Shown here: positions 27,169 to 36,324 of the stretch, piece by piece
Position numbering within the stretch: the stretch's first letter is position 1
Layout: every line of letters starts with the position of its first letter
From: Stigmatella aurantiaca DW4/3-1
Lineage (GTDB): Bacteria > Myxococcota > Myxococcia > Myxococcales > Myxococcaceae
Reading direction: 5' to 3'
Assembly (NCBI RefSeq): GCF_000165485.1
Contig: NC_014623.1
Location: forward strand, 8,884,893-8,948,892
Length of the DNA stretch: 64,000 nucleotides
Made by a program: the position numbers and the translations under genes
The notes under the pieces: model-generated
What the model was told of the DNA's origin: nothing
Databases searched by the model: none
What the model saw: only the letters and a program-made list of their open reading frames with translations

Positions 27169-27324
27169 AGCCTGACATCCACAGACAAGCTCATCCTTCT
27201 TCAACCATAGCCAAACATTTCCTCCGGCCCTGTGCGCTCATTGCATGGGATTGGCCCTTGCTGACATCCTTGCGGCGCTTTCGCGTGCCGCGCCGTGAGT
27301 TCCCCTCAGCCCAGGAGCCTCCCG

Positions 27325-28512
27325 ATGCACTCCACCGCCGACCTGATGACCCCCGAGAACTGCCGCAATCCCTATCCACTTTATGAGGAGTTGAGGCGCG
27401 ACCGGCCCGTGTGCCACGTCGAACCCGGAGGGCTCGTCGCCGTCAGCCGTTACAAGGACGTGGAGCATGTCCTCAAACATCCGGAAGTCTTCTCCTCGCA
27501 TGGGTTCCGCGTCGCCTGGGAGCCAGAATGGGTCGTCGACAATCCGCTGGCCCACGGCATCGTCGCCCAGGACGGCGCGGAGCACCTCCGCCTGCGCTCC
27601 GCCGTCAGCCGCGCCTTCACCCCCGTGGCCATCAACCGGCTCGGCGCCCAGGTTCGCGAGACCGCCGCGCAGCTCGCCGATGCCTTGCTCGAGCAAGGCG
27701 AAGCCGACTTCATGGATGGCTTTGCCACCCCGCTTCCCGCACGGGCCATGAGCGGCATTCTCGGGCTCGATCCCTCGCTCGAACGCCATTACAAGCGATG
27801 GACCGAGGCGGTCGTCGGCATCACCCCGGTCCCGCTGAGCGAGAAGCACATCCACTACACCCGGGCCACCATCGTGGAGATGAAAGCCCACATGCAGCGG
27901 GCCATCGACGAGCGGCGGCAGCAGCCCACGGATGACCTCCTGGGGCTCATCGTCCGTGGCAAGTCAGACAGCGAGCCGCTCAGCAATTCGCAGATGATGG
28001 CCCTGTGCTTCAACCTGCTCACGGGAGGGCTGGAGACGACGAGCTTCTTCTTCTCGAACGCCGTGCGGGTGCTGGCCGAGCGCCCCGATGTCTATGCCCA
28101 GCTGCGGGCCGACCGCACGCTGCTGCCCCAGTTCATCGAGGAGGTCTTGCGCTACGACGGCCCCGTGCGGGGCCTGCCACGCATCGTCACGTCCGATGTG
28201 GAGCTGTCCGGTGTGCGCATCGAACGGGGCGCCTGCGTCCTGCTGCTCGTTGCCTCCGCCAACCGCGACGAGGCCCAGTTCCAGGCGCCGAATCACTTCG
28301 ATCTCCAGCGTGAACAAAAAGGCATTTCCTTCGGCTACGGCACCCACTACTGCGTGGGCGCTTTCCTGGCCAGGCTCGAGGCGCAAGCGGGGCTGGAGGC
28401 CCTGCTCGACCGGTTCAGCGGCTTCTCGCTCATCCCAGAGCGGCTGGTATGGAACCGGGGCATCATCACCAGCGGCCCCGAGAAGATGCCTGTCCGCTTC
28501 CTGTCGGCCTGA
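27325..28512 (+). CDS. Cytochrome P450
   Basis: 395 residues from MHSTADLM at 27325 (AGGAG site). It has all soluble bacterial P450 marks: I-helix LLTGGLETTSFF, K-helix EEVLR (ExxR), and the haem loop FGYGTHYCVGAF with proximal Cys343. It is a CYP monooxygenase, probably needing external ferredoxin. No redox partner is encoded nearby, and the substrate is unknown. Its last 47 bases overlap, tail to tail, the end of the ABC binding protein-permease gene on the other strand. Confidence 0.94.
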   Translation: MHSTADLMTPENCRNPYPLYEELRRDRPVCHVEPGGLVAVSRYKDVEHVLKHPEVFSSHGFRVAWEPEWVVDNPLAHGIVAQDGAEHLRLRSAVSRAFTPVAINRLGAQVRETAAQLADALLEQGEADFMDGFATPLPARAMSGILGLDPSLERHYKRWTEAVVGITPVPLSEKHIHYTRATIVEMKAHMQRAIDERRQQPTDDLLGLIVRGKSDSEPLSNSQMMALCFNLLTGGLETTSFFFSNAVRVLAERPDVYAQLRADRTLLPQFIEEVLRYDGPVRGLPRIVTSDVELSGVRIERGACVLLLVASANRDEAQFQAPNHFDLQREQKGISFGYGTHYCVGAFLARLEAQAGLEALLDRFSGFSLIPERLVWNRGIITSGPEKMPVRFLSA

Positions 28513-29998
28513 GCCCGGACGGCACCACGAGCCGCTCGATCCCACCGAACAGCGCGCTGACGGCCAGCGCCATCAGCGCGGCGGGCACGGCGCCTTCCAG
28601 GATGAGCCCCGTGTCATCCAGCCGGATGCCCGTGAGGATGGGCTGCCCGTAGCCCCCCGCCCCGATGAGCGCCCCGAGCGTCGCCGTCCCCACGTTGATG
28701 ACGGCGGCCGTCTGGATGCCCGCCAGAAGCGACGGAGCGGCCAGGGGCAATTCGATGCGCCACAGCCGCGCCCGGGGCGGCAGCCCCAGGGCCTCCGCGG
28801 ACTCGCGCAGATCCCCGGCGATCCCCGAGAGCCCCGCCGCGGTGTTGCGGACGATGGGCAGCAATCCATACAGGAACAGCGCCATGATGGCGGGCCGCGT
28901 TCCGATGCCCAGCAGCGGAATCATGAACACCAGGAGCGCCAGCGAGGGCACCGTCTGGATGATGCTCGCCAGCCCCAACACGAGCCGTCCCAGGCGCGCC
29001 CGCCTCGCCGCGAGCACGCCCAGCGGCACGGCCACCAGGACCGAGGCCACGAGGGACACGGTCACGAGAAACAGGTGCTCCCGCGTCCTGCGCCCGATCC
29101 GGGAGACCGGCCCCTCGGCCCGGACCTCCCCCTCCACGCTCAGGTTGCGCGCGAGGAACTCCGCGGCGACGCGGGTCTCGGGAACATGTTCGAGCCGGGC
29201 GCGCGCGTTGAGCGTCACCATTTCCTGTTCGGAGAGCTGCCCCTCCAGCCGCGACAGGGACGCGAGCACGCCGGGCGCACGCACGGCCCACGCCTCCCGG
29301 TAGAGCAGGACGGCGTCATAGGTGGGAAAATGCTTCAGATCGTCCTCCAGCACGCGCAGGCCATACGCGGCGATCTCCGCGTCGGTGGAGTACAGGTCCG
29401 TCACCTGGAGGGCCCCGCTCTGGAGCGCCCGGTAGGCGAGATCATGGTCCAGCCCCCGCACCTCGCGCTGGGGAAGCTGGTAGCGCTCCCGCAGGGCGGG
29501 CCAACCATCCGCGCGGTCCATGAACTCATTGCTGAGCCCCAGCCGCAGCTCGGGATGGCGCCGCAGATCCGAGATGCGCCGAACCCCCAGGCGCTCGGCC
29601 TCGGACTCCTTCATTCCCAGGGCATAGGTGTTGTTGAAGCCCAGCGGCGCGCTCATGCGGAGGCCCTCCGCCGCCAGTGCCTCTCTCAGGGCGGCATCGT
29701 CCCGGAGCGCCCGGCCCGCGAACAGTTCCTGGCGCAAGGTCCCCGTGTATTCCGGATACACGTCCAGCTCGCCCCGGCGCAGCGCTTCCCAGAGAACGGC
29801 CGTGCCCCCCAGCTCGCGCCGGTGCACGGCACGAGCGCCCGCATCCCGGGCCAGCCGCGTCACCATCTCTCCGATGATCACCGACTCGGTGAACTTCTTG
29901 GAGCCCACCCGCACCTGGGCCTCTCCCGCGGGCGGCGCGGAAACACACGCCCCCCACCAGGGGCTCAACAGCAACAGACACAGCCCCAGGCCCCTCAC
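28466..29998 (-). CDS. Glycine betaine/choline-type ABC transporter, fused binding protein-permease
   Basis: 510 residues. After a signal (MRGLGLCLLLLSPWWGAC) comes an OpuAC/ProX-like binding domain, residues about 25-290: VRVGSKKFTESVIIGEM, LDVYPEYTGTL and LSNEFMDRADGWP. A permease domain with five or six helices follows (EHLFLVTVSLVASVLVAVPLGVLAARR, ALGLPPRARLWRIELPLAAPSLLAG, the EAA loop). Such fusions serve OpuC/OsmU-type uptake of compatible solutes. It is coupled to the ATPase gene by a 4-base ATGA overlap. The C-terminal 17 residues are an extension overlapping the P450 gene. Confidence 0.92.
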   Translation of the reverse strand: MRGLGLCLLLLSPWWGACVSAPPAGEAQVRVGSKKFTESVIIGEMVTRLARDAGARAVHRRELGGTAVLWEALRRGELDVYPEYTGTLRQELFAGRALRDDAALREALAAEGLRMSAPLGFNNTYALGMKESEAERLGVRRISDLRRHPELRLGLSNEFMDRADGWPALRERYQLPQREVRGLDHDLAYRALQSGALQVTDLYSTDAEIAAYGLRVLEDDLKHFPTYDAVLLYREAWAVRAPGVLASLSRLEGQLSEQEMVTLNARARLEHVPETRVAAEFLARNLSVEGEVRAEGPVSRIGRRTREHLFLVTVSLVASVLVAVPLGVLAARRARLGRLVLGLASIIQTVPSLALLVFMIPLLGIGTRPAIMALFLYGLLPIVRNTAAGLSGIAGDLRESAEALGLPPRARLWRIELPLAAPSLLAGIQTAAVINVGTATLGALIGAGGYGQPILTGIRLDDTGLILEGAVPAALMALAVSALFGGIERLVVPSGLRPTGSGQASSRGRW

Positions 29999-30783
29999 CG
30001 CTGCGCCCGGATGAAGCGGGTCACGAACGGATCCGCGGGGTGTGACTCCAACGTGTCCAGGAGCCCCTGCTGGACCACCCGGCCCTCCCGCAGCAGCACG
30101 ATGTGGTTCCCCAGGAACGCCGCCTCCGCCAGGTCATGCGTGACGAGCACCACCGTCTTCCCCAACCTCTCGAAAATGGCCTTCAGGTCTGCTTGCAGCT
30201 CGGCGCGAACCATCGGGTCCAGCGCCCCCAGCGGCTCATCCAGCAACAGCCCCTCTGGCTCCAACATCAATGCCCGCATGAGCCCGACCCGCTGACGCTG
30301 TCCCCCGGAGAGCTGCGAGGGATACCGCCCCAGTGCGCTGGAGGGGAAACGCGTCAGCTCCACGAGCACGTCCAGCCGCTCGCGCACCCGCCGCGCGGGC
30401 CACTTCAGGTGCTGGGCCACGAGGGTGACGTTCTTCTCCGCGGTGAGATGGGGAAAGAGCCCGCCTCCTTGGAGCGCGTAGCCCAGGCGCCGGCGCACCG
30501 CCAACAACGCCCCCTCCTCCCGCGGCAGCAACTGGCCTTCGAAGAGCACCTGCCCGGTATCGGGACGAATCAGGCCATTCATCAGCCGCAGCAGGGTGGA
30601 CTTGCCGCACCCGCTCGGGCCGATCAGGACGGTGGTGTGCCCTGGCGCCAGCCTCAGGTCCACCGGGTGCAATGCCTGCGTCGCGCCGAAGCGCTTGGAG
30701 ATGCCGATCAGCTCGAACAAGGTCGGGCCGAAGATACGCGGACAGGACGAGGACGCCCCCTTCAAATGGGGCGCCCTGTCCAC
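29995..30783 (-). CDS. Osmoprotectant-type ABC transporter ATP-binding protein
   Basis: 262 residues. Walker A GPSGCGKST, Q-loop, signature LSGGQRQRVG, Walker B GLLLDEPLGALD and H-loop VLVTHDLAEA are all present. It resembles OpuCA/ProV but lacks their C-terminal CBS domains, which suggests that ionic-strength sensing is absent or elsewhere. It energises the fused binding protein-permease encoded next. The start is a GTG with GGAAG seven bases before; a TTG at about residue 22 would also open the conserved domain. Confidence 0.9.
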   Translation of the reverse strand: MDRAPHLKGASSSCPRIFGPTLFELIGISKRFGATQALHPVDLRLAPGHTTVLIGPSGCGKSTLLRLMNGLIRPDTGQVLFEGQLLPREEGALLAVRRRLGYALQGGGLFPHLTAEKNVTLVAQHLKWPARRVRERLDVLVELTRFPSSALGRYPSQLSGGQRQRVGLMRALMLEPEGLLLDEPLGALDPMVRAELQADLKAIFERLGKTVVLVTHDLAEAAFLGNHIVLLREGRVVQQGLLDTLESHPADPFVTRFIRAQR

Positions 30784-30831
30784 TGGTGGTCTTCCGCGGG
30801 TCCTCGAGGACCGCGCCTCGCCGTCAGCCCA

Positions 30832-31131
30832 TCACGGGCAAACGCAGGTGCCGTTGCAGGCGTGCTCGCGATAACAGGTATTGGCGCCGCAGGCGGCCGT
30901 ACACTGTGCATTCGTGTTGTAATACGTGGAGAAATTGCACGTCCACTTCAACGGACAGACGGCCTGCGCGGAGTGGCTCTCCTCGGAGCTGCTCTGCTCG
31001 GAACCGGTCTGCGCAGATGCACCTTGCGTGGAAACCTGCTCATCGGTGGAGACAGGCTCAGCGCTGCCACAACCCGCTCCCGCCAGGGTGAGACCCGCAA
31101 AGAGAACAACCATCAGAGAGGTGATTCGCAT
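30832..31131 (-). CDS. Small Cys-rich secreted lipoprotein (8-Cys mini-protein)
   Basis: 99 residues from the ATG at 31131, with AAGGAG nine bases upstream. The signal ITSLMVVLFAGLTLAGAGC ends in a lipobox. A Ser/Gln/Thr-rich stretch follows, then a compact C-terminal 42-residue module with eight cysteines (CPLKWTC, QCTAAC, CYREHAC, CNGTCVCP), enough for four disulfides. The pattern recalls defensin- or knottin-like folds. It is divergent from the GH26 mannanase gene, with 203 bases between the starts. Possible roles are a surface binding module, predation factor or protease inhibitor; function unknown. Confidence 0.7.
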   Translation of the reverse strand: MRITSLMVVLFAGLTLAGAGCGSAEPVSTDEQVSTQGASAQTGSEQSSSEESHSAQAVCPLKWTCNFSTYYNTNAQCTAACGANTCYREHACNGTCVCP

Positions 31132-31223
31132 GGGACAAGACTCCTTGGTGAGTGAGTCCCGCTCCAGTGGAGCCCGCCCTGGATGGGCGATGCCGCGTGT
31201 CCGGCGCCACCAGCTCAGGACAA

Positions 31224-31275
31224 ACCACCATGTTACGGGTGGTGAAACGTCTTCACAAGATCTCGACAGGATCTC
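31224..31275. promoter_or_regulatory. Inverted and direct repeats in the divergent gap before GH26
   Basis: ACCACC-N8-GGTGGT (31224-31243) and two GATCTC copies at 31259 and 31270, 11 bases apart (one helical turn), lie between the Cys-rich lipoprotein and the GH26 gene. They could be regulator sites for co-control of the two genes. Confidence 0.3.
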
Positions 31276-31334
31276 ATTTCTCGCTTTCACCGTATTCCCC
31301 GCATAGCATGCGTCCTTTCTCGAGGAAACACGGT

Positions 31335-32552
31335 ATGCAATGCACTCCCGCCGCACATTCGCCTTCCACGCCTGAAGCGGCACGCTCCCACCGCTCGCGC
31401 CTGCGCCTGGCCCCCCTGACCGCCGCGATGGCCATCTGCCTGGGCGCCAATCCTGCCCTGGCCCAGGTCACCAAGACGCTGAGCACCCCGGGGCCCACGG
31501 CTCAGGCCCAGAAGGTCTACAACCTGCTCGCCGATCTGGAGAACAACAGCCGCAACGGCGGCCAGAAGCAGACCATCATGGGGCAGCACTGCGAGGCCCA
31601 GAAGGAGAGCTACGCGGGGGAGTACTGGGTCAAGGTCGGCGATATCTCCGGAAAGCGGCCGGGCTTCGTGGAGTTCGACTTCGGCCCCGGCAATTACACG
31701 TCGTCCTATAGCGCGGCCTACGTGGACAACGCCGTCGGCTTTGCCCGAGACCGGTTCATCTACGGCGAGGGCATCGTCGGATTCAGCTTCCACCAGTCCT
31801 ATCCCGGCGCCTCGGTGAAGAGCTGGGAGAACACCTTCCGCCAGAGCTGGATGGACTACAACTGGATGGGCCGGGTCATCAACTGGCAGGCGAACACCTC
31901 CGAGTATCAGGCGCTCCTGAGGGACCTGTCCTTCGCCGCCGACAAGCTCGCCTATCTGCAGCAGCAGGGCGTGCCGGTGCTGTTCCGCCCCTTCCACGAG
32001 ATGAACAAGAAGGGCTCCGCGTCACCGTTCTGGTGGGCCAACCAGGACCCCGCCCAGTACAAGCAGCTCTGGAACATCGCGCATGACTACTTCGTGAAGA
32101 CGCGCGGCCTGAAGAACCTGCTCTTCGTCTGGTCCCCCTATGAGTGGGACGGAACCTACGGTGGCGATCCGTGGAACTATTACCCCGGCAATGATCGCGT
32201 GGACGTGGTGGGCGTGGACATCTACCACGGCAACCCCTACTTCCCCGCCGCCTTCTACGATGGGCTGAAGGGCTACAACAAGCCGCGCATGCTCGCGGAG
32301 AACGACAAGCTGCCGGTTCGCTGGGGGGACAGCCGCTATGGCTCCGTCTCGGAGATCGACGCCCGCCCGTGGGTGATCTGGTCGGTGTGGGGCGACTCGT
32401 TGCTCTACAACCTCGGCACCCAGAACGCGAACGACTGGAACGTGTCGAGCAACCACAAGGCCATCAAGGACACGTATAACTATTACTCCGGTTACTGGCG
32501 GGTGCTCACGGGCGGCAGCGGGGCGACCTACAACTGGGGTGGCTTGCGCTAA
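31335..32552 (+). CDS. Secreted GH26 family beta-mannanase
   Basis: 405 residues from the ATG at 31335, preceded by GAGGAAA six bases upstream; an ATG at 31308 is the alternative. The signal peptide ends ALA-Q at 43/44. The catalytic domain shows the GH26 pair: acid/base E222 in VLFRPFHEMN and nucleophile E322 in MLAENDK, plus FVWSPYEW and GVDIYHG strands and the usual GQHC start. It would cleave beta-1,4-mannan, or possibly mixed-linkage glucans. Mannan is plausible prey or plant polysaccharide. It overlaps the end of the convergent haem-protein gene by 4 bases. Confidence 0.93.
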   Translation: MQCTPAAHSPSTPEAARSHRSRLRLAPLTAAMAICLGANPALAQVTKTLSTPGPTAQAQKVYNLLADLENNSRNGGQKQTIMGQHCEAQKESYAGEYWVKVGDISGKRPGFVEFDFGPGNYTSSYSAAYVDNAVGFARDRFIYGEGIVGFSFHQSYPGASVKSWENTFRQSWMDYNWMGRVINWQANTSEYQALLRDLSFAADKLAYLQQQGVPVLFRPFHEMNKKGSASPFWWANQDPAQYKQLWNIAHDYFVKTRGLKNLLFVWSPYEWDGTYGGDPWNYYPGNDRVDVVGVDIYHGNPYFPAAFYDGLKGYNKPRMLAENDKLPVRWGDSRYGSVSEIDARPWVIWSVWGDSLLYNLGTQNANDWNVSSNHKAIKDTYNYYSGYWRVLTGGSGATYNWGGLR

Positions 32553-34309
32553 AGGGAGCCATTCTCCCGGACGGCGAGCCCTGGCGTCTGCCAACCGGGG
32601 CTCACCGGGGACTCAATGCCTGTCGCCCCCTCCTGCTCCAATCGGGGGTGAACCTTGGGCGGGGCGCCCAGGAGCACGTCCCGCCCACGCTCGAAGCGCT
32701 GGGACTTCACCAACGCCAGATAGGCCCTGTCCAACAGGAGCGCCCGGCGGGGCGACGGCATGAGCAGCGTGGAGATGTCCTGAGACAGTGCCTGGACCGC
32801 GCGGGGTTGGAGCGACCCATCCTGCCGGAAGAAGCGCGCCTGGACTTCATCGTTGCTCCGGTAGTCATCGCCCCCGCCCACCTGCTCGAGCCAATGGGCA
32901 TATTCCCCCTGCCCATCCGCGCGCTTCGGCTCTGGAACGCCCTTCAACCCGCGTGCGCCCCAGGCGTACCACCCACCGGCGTGCGCCTTCCCCGCATCGA
33001 GCTTGCGCGCGAAGCTGAAAGTGGCGTCCGTGGTGGCCCCCACCCCGCCATGGCATCCGATACAAGCCGCGGTCTCCTCCACCGTCTGAGGACGCAATGC
33101 CCCCGCCGCATCTTCGATGAACCCCTGCATCAGCCAGCCCGTCCCGGTTCCCACTCCCCGCTCCACGTCCGCGAGCACGGTCTTCAGCTTGCTGGGGTTC
33201 CGCATCTTCTCGAGTACCTCGGCCTCCGCCGCCAGTTGGAGCTGGCCGTACGTCAGCCAGCGGGTCTTCCGCATATAGCGCAGTTCCTTCATCCGGGCGG
33301 CCATGCGGACCTCTCCCTCCTCCACGTCGAGGTACCGCAGGCTGTGCAGGAACTCGGTCCCCCGGGGGTAGAGCCCCGCGGTGGGCCAGCCGTCCTGGTC
33401 CGGGTCCAACTCCGCCGCCTTGCCCACGTAATGAAAGCTCCTCCCAGGCACTGGAGGCCACACGAAGGCCACGTGCTCCGCCGTGCCCAGCCTCCCATCT
33501 CCATTCAGGTCCACCCCGAGCGCGTGCTCGTCCGTGGGGGAGATCGGAACATCCACCCGCCGGATGAAGGCCTCCACGATGGCGAGGTTGATGCGATAGA
33601 GGCCCGTGTTCTCACGCCCGTCCCGATCCTGCCGGAAAGCCTCCGGGAGCCGCAGGAACGCATCTCCCATCGAGCCATTGGTGGGCCAGAACATCCCCGG
33701 GAAGGGTGCATAGGCAAAGGCTCTCCAACCGCTCAGGCGCCCATCGGGCGCGCGATCAAAGCCCTCGGCATCGGGCTGGAACCAGCAGTCTGGCGTGTAC
33801 CCTTCCCACCGGCCATTGCCATTGCCATCCCACGCGGCGGGAGGCTTCTCCAGCGCCGCAGCCAGCCGGAGGCGGCCTTGCTCGTCCCGGTAGTTGTTCG
33901 TCCGAACCCAGGCCAGCAGCGCGCCCTTCGGCATCTCCACGGGCGCGGGCGGCCGGAGCACGTTCGTCCACCGGTTCTCCGCGGCGGACTGCGCCACCGA
34001 GAGCACCATCTGGACGTCAGCGTCGTCGGTGAAGTTGGGGGCTCTCGGCGTCTGGTGACACGCGAAGCAGCCATTGTGAACCCGGCCGCCGGGCGTGTCC
34101 TGGGTGACTGCGTAGCACTGGGCGGGCAGGTAGGCCGCCCTGTTCGAGAGGGGGGGGGGCGCTCTCCCGGGCGAAGCCGGAAGGGACGTGGGAGGTGCAG
34201 GCAGCGCGGCCTCCGGAGCCTTTCTCGCGCCTGACCGCCAGAACCCCGCGGCCGCTCCGAGCGCCAACACCACCAGGATCCACAGAAACCCTTCCAGCCT
34301 TCGGCCCAT
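32549..34309 (-). CDS. Membrane-anchored protein with two CxxCH haem motifs and EF-hand-like loop
   Basis: 586 residues. An N-terminal anchor (LEGFLWILVVLALGAAAGFW) and a Pro/Ala linker lead to a periplasmic domain. CFACH at about residue 81 and CIGCH at about residue 414 are c-type haem attachment motifs. DLNGDGRLGTAEH at about residue 270 is a calcium-binding EF-hand-like loop, and DPDQDGWPT is a second acidic loop. It looks like a di-haem redox protein but no named family is clear to me. Partner proteins are not encoded next to it. It lies 13 bases downstream of the PhoX-like gene on the same strand and could be co-transcribed. Confidence 0.75.
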   Translation of the reverse strand: MGRRLEGFLWILVVLALGAAAGFWRSGARKAPEAALPAPPTSLPASPGRAPPPLSNRAAYLPAQCYAVTQDTPGGRVHNGCFACHQTPRAPNFTDDADVQMVLSVAQSAAENRWTNVLRPPAPVEMPKGALLAWVRTNNYRDEQGRLRLAAALEKPPAAWDGNGNGRWEGYTPDCWFQPDAEGFDRAPDGRLSGWRAFAYAPFPGMFWPTNGSMGDAFLRLPEAFRQDRDGRENTGLYRINLAIVEAFIRRVDVPISPTDEHALGVDLNGDGRLGTAEHVAFVWPPVPGRSFHYVGKAAELDPDQDGWPTAGLYPRGTEFLHSLRYLDVEEGEVRMAARMKELRYMRKTRWLTYGQLQLAAEAEVLEKMRNPSKLKTVLADVERGVGTGTGWLMQGFIEDAAGALRPQTVEETAACIGCHGGVGATTDATFSFARKLDAGKAHAGGWYAWGARGLKGVPEPKRADGQGEYAHWLEQVGGGDDYRSNDEVQARFFRQDGSLQPRAVQALSQDISTLLMPSPRRALLLDRAYLALVKSQRFERGRDVLLGAPPKVHPRLEQEGATGIESPVSPGWQTPGLAVRENGSL

Positions 34310-34322
34310 GATCCCTCCCCCT

Positions 34323-36293
34323 TCAGTTCATGGCCGGGAACGGGCCGATGTACCCGGTGTACGACTGCCTCACGCCCAGGTCCGCCCCCACCTTGTCCGT
34401 GTCGGACTCGCCATAGGGATGCTGGATCTGCGTCTTGATGTACGCATGCCCGTTGATGTTTGGGTAGAAGTACACGCCCGTCGTCTCCGAACCGTAGGGC
34501 GTGGAGAAGATGCGGGTCAGCGAGCGCGTAACCATGTTGTAGGCCCACACCATGTCGTTCTGGTGGCCGTCCGTGGTGTCCTCGCCGATGAGCAACGTGT
34601 CGTATCCGGGGATGAACGTCACGTTGTCGGGGTTGGCGATGCCATTCACGCTGCAGACGTTTCCGGTGGCCGGCTGCGCCACCCCGCTGCTGTCCGGGAG
34701 CGTGAAGGAGGGAGCGAAGTACGGGCTGGTGTTCGGATAGAGGCTGGCGCCTGGCCCCTTCAGCCACACCCCTTCGACCAGGGACGAGGCGGACTCCGCG
34801 ACATACTCGCTGCCAGCCTCCGCGTTGCGCGAGACCACGAGCTCATACACCCCGCCACAGTCGTTCCGGGCCAGTTGCACGTGGTTGGGCCCGCCGAGGT
34901 CCCGGTTCGCCGGGTCACTCGTCATCCCATTGTTCAGCTCGCTGAAGGCCACGTAGAGCCGGTTCGTGGCCGGGTTAAAGGTGATGCCCTCCGTCTTGCG
35001 GAACTCCGTGGTCGCGCCCACGTAGGCCGCATAGCGGCGGCTCTCCAGACGAGAGGCCGCCAGTTCCTGACCGGGCTTCAACCGCAGGCACTCACGGCCC
35101 GTCTCGGTGTTGATGGCGCGGAACCCAGAAGCGGCCCCAGGGCACGTGCCATCCGAGGACTGGGCCTCGGTATCGAAGATCTGGGAGAACTGGATGCCCG
35201 TGTCGATGAGCGCCTTCACCTGGGCGTTCGTCGCGCTGGGCCCCAGGGGAATCCAGTACAGGTCGGCCCGGCCCCACGGCTGGCCCGCCGGGCTGGTCTG
35301 GAACCAGCGCGCCGCGTAGAGCTGCCCCTCGGAGAGGTCGCCCTCGCGCTTCGCCACGAACATGTAGAAGGCATCGTTCGTGCCGTCATCGCTCAGGTAG
35401 ACCGTCCTGCGGTCCGGCATCACATACGCCAGCTCGAGCGCACGGCGGCCCGTCGCATAGTGCTTCGTGACGGTGGTGGTCCCCGCCTCATTGACCGAGA
35501 CCTCGACCACGTAGCCATAGCGGTAGGGGTGGTACGCGGCCTTGGCGTCCGCCAGGGACGCGGTGGCGGCGTCGAGCCCCCAGTAGCGAAGCATGGATTT
35601 CTCGGCGGAGCTGAGGCCGCTCACGGCCGTGGCGTTCTCGTACGCCCGTCCATCCGCCGGGTACTCTTCACTGCCCAGGTGCGTGTTCCAAGGGGACACG
35701 GAGCCCGCGCACGGCGTCCAGAGCCCATCCACACCAGCGAAATCGATGGGCCGGGTTTGGGTGGCCGTGAGCTTTCCATCCGGATCCTGGCGAAGCTCGG
35801 AGAGATACATCGCCGCCGGCGTGGTCTCGAACTGGGTGACCTCGAAGAGCTTCCCTCCCACCTGGAGGATCGAGGAGAAGTCGTTGGACGGAGAGATGAA
35901 GTCCGAGCCGTCCTGGCCTCGCACGGGCGCTCCATCCTTCTTCGTCAGGCGCCCGAACACGTGTGAGCCCAGGGTCTGGCCGGAGCGCAACACCGTCTCG
36001 AACTGGATCGCCACGTCCTTCCCGTTCACGTTCGCCTTCGTGCTGGCATAGGCGGCACGCTTCTCGGCATCCGTGATCGCCACCGGGATGGGCGTGAAGT
36101 GAAGGGTCTTGCCCTGGCCCGCGGGCCCCTCGGGTCCTTGCGGCCCTTGCGGTCCTTGCGGTCCGTTATTCCCCGGAGTGCCGTCGGCCCCAGGCGTTCC
36201 CGGGGTGCCCTCCTTCCCATCATCGCCACTGCACGCGGAGAGCGCGAGCACGGCCATGGAGACCACCATCAGATTCGAACGGCCCTGTCGCAT
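34323..36293 (-). CDS. PhoX-like (DUF839) lipoprotein with collagen-like linker
   Basis: 656 residues from the ATG at 36293 (GAGGA site). Lipobox MAVLALSAC places the lipidated Cys at 21. Residues 26-61 are about twelve Gly-x-y triplets, many GPQ or GTP. The rest follows the PhoX/DUF839 propeller pattern: DGLWTPCAGSVSPWNTHLGSEEYP, YGYVVEVSV, RRTVYLSDDGTNDAFYMFVA, EGITFNPATNRLYVAFSE and PDNVTFIPGYDTLLIGEDT. PhoX enzymes are calcium-dependent periplasmic alkaline phosphatases, so phosphate scavenging is likely. The collagen-like stretch probably acts as a stalk off the membrane. Confidence 0.85.
   Translation of the reverse strand: MRQGRSNLMVVSMAVLALSACSGDDGKEGTPGTPGADGTPGNNGPQGPQGPQGPEGPAGQGKTLHFTPIPVAITDAEKRAAYASTKANVNGKDVAIQFETVLRSGQTLGSHVFGRLTKKDGAPVRGQDGSDFISPSNDFSSILQVGGKLFEVTQFETTPAAMYLSELRQDPDGKLTATQTRPIDFAGVDGLWTPCAGSVSPWNTHLGSEEYPADGRAYENATAVSGLSSAEKSMLRYWGLDAATASLADAKAAYHPYRYGYVVEVSVNEAGTTTVTKHYATGRRALELAYVMPDRRTVYLSDDGTNDAFYMFVAKREGDLSEGQLYAARWFQTSPAGQPWGRADLYWIPLGPSATNAQVKALIDTGIQFSQIFDTEAQSSDGTCPGAASGFRAINTETGRECLRLKPGQELAASRLESRRYAAYVGATTEFRKTEGITFNPATNRLYVAFSELNNGMTSDPANRDLGGPNHVQLARNDCGGVYELVVSRNAEAGSEYVAESASSLVEGVWLKGPGASLYPNTSPYFAPSFTLPDSSGVAQPATGNVCSVNGIANPDNVTFIPGYDTLLIGEDTTDGHQNDMVWAYNMVTRSLTRIFSTPYGSETTGVYFYPNINGHAYIKTQIQHPYGESDTDKVGADLGVRQSYTGYIGPFPAMN
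36111..36218 (-). repeat. Collagen-like Gly-x-y triplet repeat within PhoX-like lipoprotein
   Basis: Residues 26-61 of the PhoX-like protein are twelve consecutive Gly-x-y triplets, including three GPQ in a row at the DNA level (repeated ttgcggccc/ttgcggtcc 9-mers on the plus strand). Confidence 0.8.
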
Positions 36294-36324
36294 TCTGTCC
36301 TCACTTCGATGAGTCATCAGGCGA

